64,000 nucleotides of DNA from NCBI RefSeq assembly GCF_030053835.1, contig NZ_CP125655.1, positions 2,976,001-3,040,000 of the forward strand, given 5' to 3'. Source of the stretch: Cellulomonas sp. ES6 (GTDB taxonomy: Bacteria; Actinomycetota; Actinomycetes; Actinomycetales; Cellulomonadaceae). Shown piece by piece: positions 57,922 to 64,000 of the stretch; the first letter of the stretch is position 1; the number at the start of each line of letters is the position of its first letter. Made by a program: the position numbers and the translations under genes. The notes under the pieces were generated by a model. That model did no database searches. It saw nothing but the letters and a program-made list of their open reading frames with translations, and was not told where the DNA came from.

Positions 57922-60297
57922 TCAGGCGGCGGGGCCGGCGTGCCCCGCCGTGAACCGGCTCGACGGAGGCCCGTCGAGCGCGGAGTCCGGGACCAGCGGC
58001 GGCAGGTCCGCGTCGTCGGGCAGGTCCAGCTCGGTGCGGACCCGGATGTCCCGGGACGACGCGCCGACCTCGACGACGAACCGGCCGCCCTCGCGCCGCC
58101 ACGCCCCGGCGACCTGGTCGAACCACGCGAAGTCGCGGCTCTCCAGCTCCAGGCGCACGCGCTGCGACGCGCCGGGGTCGAGGGTGACCTTGGCGAACCC
58201 GCGCAGCTCCCGCGGCGGCCGGTGCACGGCGGCCTCCGGGTCCCCGACGTAGAGCTGCACCACCTCGTGCCCCGCGCGCCGGCCGGTGTTGGTCACGGTG
58301 ACCGAGACGGCGACCCGGCCCGCCGCGGCGTCGAGCACCTCGACGTCGAGGTCGTGGTACGCGAACGTCGTGTACGACAGGCCGTGGCCGAACGGGTAGC
58401 GGACGTCCCGCCCCAGCGCGTCGTACCAGCGGTAGCCGACGAAGACGCCCTCGCCGTAGACGACGCGCCCGCGCTCGCCGGGGAACGTGACGAACCCCGG
58501 GGTGTCGGCCAGCGCCAGCGGGAACGTCTCCGCGGTGCGGCCGCCCGGGTCCGCGCGCCCGAGCAGCACGTCGACGAGCGCGCCCGCGCCCGCCTGCCCG
58601 GCGAGCCAGGTGTCCAGCACGGCCGCGACCCGGTCGTCCCACGGGTCGGTGGTCACCGCGGAGCCTGCAGACAGCACGACGACCACGGGCGCCCCGAGGT
58701 CGGCGAGCCGCTCCAGCAGCAGCACCTGCTCCGGCGGGAGGGCCAGGGTGCGGCGGTCGGCGGCCTCCACCTCGTGGGACAGCGGCAGGCCGACGAACGC
58801 GAGCACCACGTCGGCGCCGCGGGCGGTCGCCACGGCCTCGTCCACGAGGCGCTCGGCGTCGGCGTCGACGCCCGCGGACGTCGACGGGTCCGCGGGGTCG
58901 GTCCCGGTGGCCGCCGCGCGGGCGGCAGCCGACCCGCCCGCCTCCGCCGCGCCGCCGGCCTCCGCCGCGCCGCCGGCCGTCCCGGCGGCGACCCCGTCGC
59001 GGGCGGCCCGTTCCCGCGCCGCCCGCTCCGCCCGCGGCCGCTCCGCGTCCGGCCCGCCGACCCCCTGGAACTCGCCCGGCACGTCCTGGTACGCGTTCAG
59101 CGGCGCGTGCCGGTAGCCGTCCGCGTAGCGCAGGCGGTCCCCGTACGCGGTGCGCAGCAGGTCGAGCGGGGCGTCCACGCGCGTCGGGTCCACGCCGGCG
59201 GAGCCGCCGCCCTGCAGCCGCGGGGAGCGCGCGTACGCGCCGACGACGGCGACGGTGCCGCGCGCCGGGTCCAGCGGCAGCACGCCGTCGTTGCGCAGCA
59301 GGGTGAGCGCGCCGGCTGCGGCCTCCCGGGCGAGGGCGTGGTGCCGGTCCACCAGCGCGGCGTCCAGCCGTCCGCCCGGCGGCACGTCGTCGGGCGGCCC
59401 GCCGTCCGCCCAGGCGGGGCGTGCCGCGGGCCGGGCGCGCCGGGCGAGCGCCGCCACCCGGCCGGCGGCGGTGTCGACCGCCTCCTGGTCGAGCGCGCCG
59501 GACGCCACGGCCTCCAGGAGCCGGCGCACGGTCGCCGCGCGGTCCGCGCCCGGCATCTGCAGGTCCAGCCCGGCGCGCACCACGGCGACGGGGTCGCGCA
59601 CGGCGTCCCAGTCCGACACGACGACGCCGTCGAAGCCCCACTCGTCGCGCAGCACGGTGGTGAGCAGCCGGCGGTGCTCGGTCAGCGGCACCCCGCCGAG
59701 CCGGTTGTACGCGGCCATGACCGTCCACGGCGCCGCCTGCGTGACGACGCGCTCGAACGCCGGCAGGTAGATCTCCCGCAGCGTCCGCTCGTCCACCTCC
59801 ACCGAGATCCGGGTGCGGGCGGTCTCCTGGTTGTTCGCCGCGAAGTGCTTCACGCACGCGCCGACGCCCTCGGACTGCACCCCGCGCACGTACGCGACGC
59901 CGAGCTCGCCGGCCAGCCGCGGGTCCTCCGAGAAGTACTCGAAGTTCCGCCCGCACAGCGGGGTGCGCTTGATGTTCACGCCCGGGCCGAGCAGCACGCC
60001 GACGCCGAGCGCCGCGGCCTCGCGCCCGAGCGCCGCCCCGACCCGCTGCACCAGGTCGGTGTCCCAGGTGGCGGCCAGGGCCGAGCCGGTGGGGAAGCAG
60101 GTGGCGGGCTCCCACACCATGGGGCGGCCGGTCTCGCGCCGCACCCCGTGCGGGCCGTCGCCGAGCTCGACCGACGGCACGCCGGCCTCCGGCACGGCGC
60201 GGGTCCAGAAGTCCCCGTCGCCGACGAGCAGCCCGGCGCGCTGCGCGGGGGTCGGCGGGGCGGACCCCTCGGGCGCCCCCGTGGCGTCGGTGGTCAT
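57922..60297 (-). CDS. Family 3 glycoside hydrolase, second copy
   Basis: A 791-residue enzyme without signal peptide, clearly paralogous to the GH3 at 45610. Barrel motifs include VELGDGPHGVRRETG, LLGPGVNIKRTPLCGRNFEY, KHFAANNQETARTRISVEVD, and the nucleophile Asp229 in VVVSDWDAVRDP. The sandwich domain carries an extra, about 65-residue Ala/Glu/Gly-rich insert (around 420-485, AAEAGGAAEAGGSAAARAAA), then the fibronectin-like domain (FGHGLSYTTFAYH). ATG 60297 follows GGGAGGAG. It is the last gene of an operon with an ABC permease, a NagB-like protein, GH4 and a BadF-type kinase, so its substrate is likely an imported amino-sugar or glucosyl oligosaccharide (inference). Confidence 0.93.
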   Translation of the reverse strand: MTTDATGAPEGSAPPTPAQRAGLLVGDGDFWTRAVPEAGVPSVELGDGPHGVRRETGRPMVWEPATCFPTGSALAATWDTDLVQRVGAALGREAAALGVGVLLGPGVNIKRTPLCGRNFEYFSEDPRLAGELGVAYVRGVQSEGVGACVKHFAANNQETARTRISVEVDERTLREIYLPAFERVVTQAAPWTVMAAYNRLGGVPLTEHRRLLTTVLRDEWGFDGVVVSDWDAVRDPVAVVRAGLDLQMPGADRAATVRRLLEAVASGALDQEAVDTAAGRVAALARRARPAARPAWADGGPPDDVPPGGRLDAALVDRHHALAREAAAGALTLLRNDGVLPLDPARGTVAVVGAYARSPRLQGGGSAGVDPTRVDAPLDLLRTAYGDRLRYADGYRHAPLNAYQDVPGEFQGVGGPDAERPRAERAARERAARDGVAAGTAGGAAEAGGAAEAGGSAAARAAATGTDPADPSTSAGVDADAERLVDEAVATARGADVVLAFVGLPLSHEVEAADRRTLALPPEQVLLLERLADLGAPVVVVLSAGSAVTTDPWDDRVAAVLDTWLAGQAGAGALVDVLLGRADPGGRTAETFPLALADTPGFVTFPGERGRVVYGEGVFVGYRWYDALGRDVRYPFGHGLSYTTFAYHDLDVEVLDAAAGRVAVSVTVTNTGRRAGHEVVQLYVGDPEAAVHRPPRELRGFAKVTLDPGASQRVRLELESRDFAWFDQVAGAWRREGGRFVVEVGASSRDIRVRTELDLPDDADLPPLVPDSALDGPPSSRFTAGHAGPAA

Positions 60298-60316
60298 GCG
60301 GTCTCCTCCCGGAGGG

Positions 60317-61351
60317 TCAGGTGTGCAGGAACTCGGGCGGGTGCGCGACCCGGCCGAGCAGCGCGGGGCCCGCGGCGACGCCGCCCTCCGCCAGCGCGTC
60401 GAGCACCACGCCCGTGAGCGGGGGAGCGGTGGCGACGGCCACCGTCGCCGCCGGTGCCGCCTCGGCGAGCCCGGCGAGCAGCGCGTCCCGCATCGCGGGG
60501 TGCTCGGAGGTGACGACGGACCCGTTGAGCAGCACCGGCAGCTCCCCGGAGGCGAGGTCCACCCCGACGCGCCGCGCGGTCCACTGCGCGTAGCCGACGA
60601 ACGCCCGCGCCTGCTGCTCGACGATGCCCGCGGCCACCGGGTCGCCGTCGGACGCGGCCGCGAGCACGACGCGCGCCGCCCGCCACCGCTCGGTCTCGGG
60701 CAGCGCGCCGAACCGCCGGGTGAAGCGGTGCCGCAGGTCGTGCCCGTCCGCCGCCCCGTACAGCTCGAGCAGCGCCGGGGTGAGGGCCGTCGGCGGTCCG
60801 AGCCCCATCCACGCGAGGTGGACGGCCGTCAGCCCGCTGTTGCCCAGCCCGGCGCCGCCGAGGTCGTGGAACACGAACATGCCCGAGCACTCCTCGGTGC
60901 CGTCGGGCGCACGGGCGGCCAGGGCCGGGCCGGTCCCCACGGTGATGCTGAGCCCGACGCCGGTGCCGTCGACCAGCCGGAGCGAGGCGAACCCGTCGTT
61001 CTTGATCGACCGCGGGCCGAGGCCCGGCAGCCCGGCGGTGAGCCGCTCGTCCCACAGCGCCGCGTCCTCCGGCCAGTCCACGCCGGCGAGCCGGAACGCC
61101 GAGGCGCGCAGGTCCGCCGGCGCGACGCCCGCCTCCGCGAGCGCGGCCCGCACGGCGCCTAGCACGGCGTCGACCGCCTCCGGCACCGTCGGCGCCCCGT
61201 AGATGTCGCCGCGCCCGCCCCGGCCGCGGCCGAGGACGCGCCCGCCGGCGTCCACGACCACGGCCAGCGTCTTGGAGTTGCCGCCGTCCACCGCGAGGAA
61301 CGCGGGCCCCGCGGGCCCCGCGGCGGCACCGGCGGGGACGGCGCCGGTCAC
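60317..61351 (-). CDS. BadF/BadG/BcrA/BcrD-type sugar kinase (N-acetylglucosamine kinase-like)
   Basis: A 344-residue ASKHA-fold ATPase. Phosphate-1 motif FLAVDGGNSKTLAVVVDAGG at about 18-37, a Gly-rich GRGRGGRGDIYG, phosphate-2 region GLSITVGTGPALAARAPDGT, and adenosine region LLNGSVVTSEHPAM. The DGG-x-SKT start and size fit N-acetylglucosamine kinases rather than the four-subunit benzoyl-CoA reductase activators, since no iron-sulfur cysteines are seen. GTG 61351 overlaps the GH4 stop as GTGA. It probably phosphorylates the sugar released by, or used by, the neighbouring hydrolases; the exact sugar is unproven. Confidence 0.88.
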   Translation of the reverse strand: MTGAVPAGAAAGPAGPAFLAVDGGNSKTLAVVVDAGGRVLGRGRGGRGDIYGAPTVPEAVDAVLGAVRAALAEAGVAPADLRASAFRLAGVDWPEDAALWDERLTAGLPGLGPRSIKNDGFASLRLVDGTGVGLSITVGTGPALAARAPDGTEECSGMFVFHDLGGAGLGNSGLTAVHLAWMGLGPPTALTPALLELYGAADGHDLRHRFTRRFGALPETERWRAARVVLAAASDGDPVAAGIVEQQARAFVGYAQWTARRVGVDLASGELPVLLNGSVVTSEHPAMRDALLAGLAEAAPAATVAVATAPPLTGVVLDALAEGGVAAGPALLGRVAHPPEFLHT

Positions 61352-62649
61352 CGCAGCAGCCGCTCCGGCAGGTACGCCCGGTGCGCCCACGCCATCTCGT
61401 CGTACAGCTCCTCCGCGACCGCGAGCGTCGGCACCAGCGGGTTGGCCGTCAGCGCCCGCACGCCGTCGGCGCGGGTGCCGTGCCACGCGGCCTCCGCCGC
61501 CAGGTACTGGTACTCCGCGAGCTGCTGCACCAGGCCGCGCACGGCGTGGGGGAGCGGGCGCTGCTTCTCGGGGTGGACCCCCGCCGCGTCGACCGTGCAC
61601 CACATCTCGACCACCACGTCGTCGTCGAAGCCCGGCAGCGCCCCGCCGGTGTTCGGCAGGTTCACCGGCAGCCGCGCGCCCGTGTCGTTGTAGAAGGCGC
61701 TCATGACGTCGATGGCCAGCTCCAGCTCGTGGATGCCGCCGCGCGAGCGCGACGGGTCGAGGTCCGGCACCTCGGCCTGCGCCTGCTCGGCGTAGTGCTC
61801 CCAGTACCCGGGCAGCGCCGCGAGCAGGTCCTCGGCGCGGGTGGTGCGGGCGCCCTGCAGCTCCCGCAGCACCTCCTCCTTGTAGTAGTAGTACTGGAAG
61901 TAGTCGGCCGGCAGGGACCGCATCGCGACCGCCAGGCGCAGCATCCGCTTCTCGAACGTCCCGAGCGCCGGGTCGTCCCGGCGCTCCGCCCACGCGGCGT
62001 CGAGCAGGGGCATCACGTCCTGGCCGTCGTACAGGTGCTCGGTCGACCAGCAGTTGTGGTTCACGCCGGCCATCGTGACCTCGGCGCGGGCGGGGTCGAG
62101 GCCCGCGGCCCGCAGCACGGTGCCGGGGAACGTGATCGGACCCTCGCACATGGACCAGATCGGCACGTCGGTGAACCGCGACACGGCCTGCGACACGATG
62201 TTGACCGGGTTGGTGTAGTTGAACAGCACCGCCCGCGGCGCGACCGCGCGGATGTCCTCGACGATCCCCTGGAACTCGGTGATCGAGCGCAGCGCCATGA
62301 AGAACCCGCCCGGCCCCTGCGTCTCCTGGCCGATCACGCCGTGCTTGAGGGGGATCCGCTCGTCGAGCGCCCGCGCGGCGAAGTCGCCGGGGCGGAAGCT
62401 CGACAGCACGGCGTCGGCGTCGGTGAGCGCGGCGCGGCGGTCCGTGGTGGAGGAGATCGTGATGTCCAGGTCCTGCGCCTCGGCGATGCGGCGGGCGATG
62501 CGCTCGACGACGGCCAGCCGGTCCGCGTCGAGGTCCTGCAGCACCACGTGGGAGCCGGCGAACTCCTTGCCGTGCCAGAGGAACGAGGCCATGGTCCCCG
62601 CGGCGCGCGAGGACCCTCCGCCGATGTACACGAGCTTGATCGCAGCCAT
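61348..62649 (-). CDS. Family 4 glycoside hydrolase (6-phospho-beta-glucosidase-like)
   Basis: A 433-residue NAD- and metal-dependent glycosidase. N-terminal NAD fold IKLVYIGGGSSRAAGTMASF, with HVVLQDLDADRL; then GPGGFFMALRSITEFQGIVE and NYTNPVNIVSQAVSRF; the metal ligands Cys in SMCEGPITFPG and His in AGVNHNCWST; and YYYYKEEVLRELQG. This is the GH4 pattern, whose enzymes open phosphorylated glycosides through an NAD redox step. ATG 62649 follows AAGGACGGAC. No PTS gene is in view, so either the BadF-type kinase next door phosphorylates the substrate, or this member acts on an unphosphorylated one. Confidence 0.93.
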   Translation of the reverse strand: MAAIKLVYIGGGSSRAAGTMASFLWHGKEFAGSHVVLQDLDADRLAVVERIARRIAEAQDLDITISSTTDRRAALTDADAVLSSFRPGDFAARALDERIPLKHGVIGQETQGPGGFFMALRSITEFQGIVEDIRAVAPRAVLFNYTNPVNIVSQAVSRFTDVPIWSMCEGPITFPGTVLRAAGLDPARAEVTMAGVNHNCWSTEHLYDGQDVMPLLDAAWAERRDDPALGTFEKRMLRLAVAMRSLPADYFQYYYYKEEVLRELQGARTTRAEDLLAALPGYWEHYAEQAQAEVPDLDPSRSRGGIHELELAIDVMSAFYNDTGARLPVNLPNTGGALPGFDDDVVVEMWCTVDAAGVHPEKQRPLPHAVRGLVQQLAEYQYLAAEAAWHGTRADGVRALTANPLVPTLAVAEELYDEMAWAHRAYLPERLLR

Positions 62650-62723
62650 GTCCGTCCTTGTCGGGAGGGGTGCCCGGCCGGGCGGCCGGACGGGGGTCGG
62701 GAGGGGGTGGGGGTCGCGCGGCG

Positions 62724-63548
62724 TCAGACCGCGCCGGGCAGCGCGGCCTCCGCGGGGAGCGAGGCGGCCGCGGCGTCCGCGACCATCGACGCCCGCGGGC
62801 ACTCGGTCAGCACGGTCGCGGGCCACTGCGGGTCGTAGGCGTCGGCGGCGACCAGGCGGCGGAACGTGTCCTGCTTGTGCTCGCCCGTCACGATCATCAC
62901 CACCTCGCGGGACAGGTCGGCGATGGTCCCGACGCCCACGGTGATGCCGAGGCGGGGGACCAGGTCGAGGGACACGAGCTCGGGGAACGTCCCCATGTTG
63001 TCCTGCCGGGTCGCCTCGCCGAGCCGCGCGACGTGCGTGCGGGCGTGGCGGGGGGTCCCGGGCTGGTTCAGCGCGATGTGGCCGTCGCTCGCCCCGGACG
63101 CCAGCAGGAACAGGTCGATCCCGCCGGCCTCCGCGATGCGCGTGTCGTAGGCGTCGGGGTCCGCCGGGTCGGGGATCCACAGCTCGCGCGGCCCGGGCGT
63201 GCCGGCGGCGCGGGCCGCCGCGACGAGTGGCTCGTGGATCTCCCGGCGCGCGTACCCGAGGCAGCTGTAGGACAGCGCGGGGTCGACGCGCTCCAGACGG
63301 CCGTCGGCCGTCTCGACCACGTAGTCGTCCATCATGACGACGACCAGCCGCGACAGGTCGACGTCGCCGCGCTCGCGGACGAGCTCGGGCAGGGTGCGGT
63401 AGGCCGGCTCCGCGGAGCGCCCGCTCGGGCAGCCCAGCAGGAACGGGCGGTCGTCGTCGGGCGCCGCGGCGAGGCGGTCCAGGACGAGCTCGGCGACGTG
63501 CCGCCCGACGGCGGCGGCGTCCGGCAGGACGAGGGGGGTGGTCGACAC
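62724..63548 (-). CDS. Glucosamine-6-phosphate deaminase-like isomerase
   Basis: A 274-residue protein of the NagB/6-phosphogluconolactonase fold. PFLLGCPSGRSAEPAYRTLP at about 34-53 is the phosphate-binding GxPxGRS/T region; LVVVMMDDYVV supplies the catalytic Asp pair; LFLLASGASDGHIALNQPGT corresponds to NagB LG-G-DGHIAFNEP; and VGVGTIADLSREVVMIVTGE followed by HKQD matches the C-terminal phosphate and active-site region. The NQP instead of NEP is a deviation from standard NagB, so deaminase activity is less certain. GTG 63548 has GGAG upstream. Its place beside GH4, BadF kinase and an ABC permease indicates sugar-phosphate catabolism. Confidence 0.88.
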   Translation of the reverse strand: MSTTPLVLPDAAAVGRHVAELVLDRLAAAPDDDRPFLLGCPSGRSAEPAYRTLPELVRERGDVDLSRLVVVMMDDYVVETADGRLERVDPALSYSCLGYARREIHEPLVAAARAAGTPGPRELWIPDPADPDAYDTRIAEAGGIDLFLLASGASDGHIALNQPGTPRHARTHVARLGEATRQDNMGTFPELVSLDLVPRLGITVGVGTIADLSREVVMIVTGEHKQDTFRRLVAADAYDPQWPATVLTECPRASMVADAAAASLPAEAALPGAV

Positions 63549-63613
63549 TTCGGCTCCGTGGGGTCGTGCGGATGGGGGTGCGGCTGGGTGGCGGGCGGAC
63601 CCGGGCGGCGCGC

Positions 63614-64000
63614 TCACTCCTTGAGCGCGCCGGCGAGCATCCCGGCGATGAACTTGCGCTGGAAGAAGACGTAGAGCACGAGCACCGGGGCGGCGACCAG
63701 CAGGCCGCCGGCGGCCATGAGGTTGATCTCGGTGACGTGCTTGCCCTGGAACACGCCCAGCGCGACCGTCGCGGTCTGGTTGTCGCCGTGCAGGAACACC
63801 AGCGACAGGAAGTAGTCGTTCCACGTCCACATGAAGCTCAGCAGCACCAGCGTGTAGACGGCCGGCCGGATGAGCGGCAGGGCCACGCGCGACAGCATCC
63901 GCAGCGGGCCGGCGCCGTCGAGCTCGGCCGACTCGAACAGCGACCGCGGCAGCGCCCGGAACGCGGCGCGCATCCAGAACACGCCGAACGGCACGCCGGT
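63614..64000 (-). CDS. Sugar ABC transporter permease (MalG type), 5-prime end outside the window
   Basis: The C-terminal about 128 residues of a CUT1 permease. The reading frame stays open to the window edge, so the N-terminal half is missing. Visible: FGVFWMRAAFRALPRSLFES, the EAA loop ESAELDGAGPLRMLSRVALP (then LIRPA), the membrane segments VYTLVLLSFMWTWNDYFLSL and GLLVAAPVLVLYVFFQRKFI, and the usual end AGMLAGALKE. It should belong to an importer whose other genes lie beyond 64000 and which feeds the downstream GH4/GH3/NagB-like enzymes. Confidence 0.93.
   Translation of the reverse strand, partial: TGVPFGVFWMRAAFRALPRSLFESAELDGAGPLRMLSRVALPLIRPAVYTLVLLSFMWTWNDYFLSLVFLHGDNQTATVALGVFQGKHVTEINLMAAGGLLVAAPVLVLYVFFQRKFIAGMLAGALKE

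Overview
The window is very GC-rich (third codon positions almost all G or C), densely coded on both strands, and uses GTG starts and GTGA/ATGA stop-start overlaps freely. Together with DtxR-type iron boxes, an HspR-type HAIR element before clpB, HtaA heme-binding proteins and DUF5997/DUF6480-type proteins, this points to an actinobacterium. The number of glycoside hydrolases (GH1, GH2, GH3 twice, GH4, GH26) beside ABC sugar importers and LacI/TetR regulators suggests a plant-polymer degrader such as Cellulomonas or a relative. That genus call is an inference from gene content; no rRNA or tRNA gene is present.

Layout. 25-10699: a large LuxR regulator, small membrane or unknown proteins, a TetR/MMPL efflux pair, a NarL/DesK-type two-component system and two membrane proteins. 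10966-18365: a LacI-controlled glycoside locus with a GH2 enzyme, the LacI regulator, a lipoprotein-dependent ABC importer (one permease gene carries an apparent frameshift) and a GH1-like enzyme; three near-identical LacI operators tie it together. 18349-22818: PadR/DHA2-efflux operon, a sirtuin, and a divergent pair of an HTH-less LysR-type domain protein and a DUF5997 protein. 22964-33708: an iron-regulated heme-uptake operon (binding lipoprotein, permease, ATPase, two cell-surface HtaA-type proteins), then a heterodimeric ABC exporter pair. 33727-35346: trmB and a VOC protein.

35494-40377 is an operon for a processive GT2 polysaccharide synthase, a membrane-anchored GH26 enzyme and a UDP-glucose dehydrogenase. 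Upstream is a 642-base region with four GTGA-N6-TCAC palindromes; it looks like a synthase-dependent exopolysaccharide system and is my main candidate for something undescribed. 41020-44392: clpB (with HAIR operator) and a DedA protein. 44414-48665: an NDH-2/FSP1-like flavoprotein and a GH3 enzyme divergent from a TetR gene. 48667-57893: housekeeping and small membrane genes (two DUF4190 proteins, exonuclease III, SDR, pyrE, YwiC-like, HAD phosphatase, DedA, PurT-like, a putative HExxH peptidase, a SpoU methyltransferase). 57922-64000: a second sugar operon on the minus strand (ABC permease cut by the window edge, NagB-like isomerase, GH4, BadF-type kinase, GH3).

A signal running through the window is that at least twelve genes lack a Shine-Dalgarno site and instead have a TANNNT -10 box 6-7 bases before the start codon, the geometry of leaderless transcripts. 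Genes lying inside operons mostly have purine-rich ribosome sites or stop-start overlaps.
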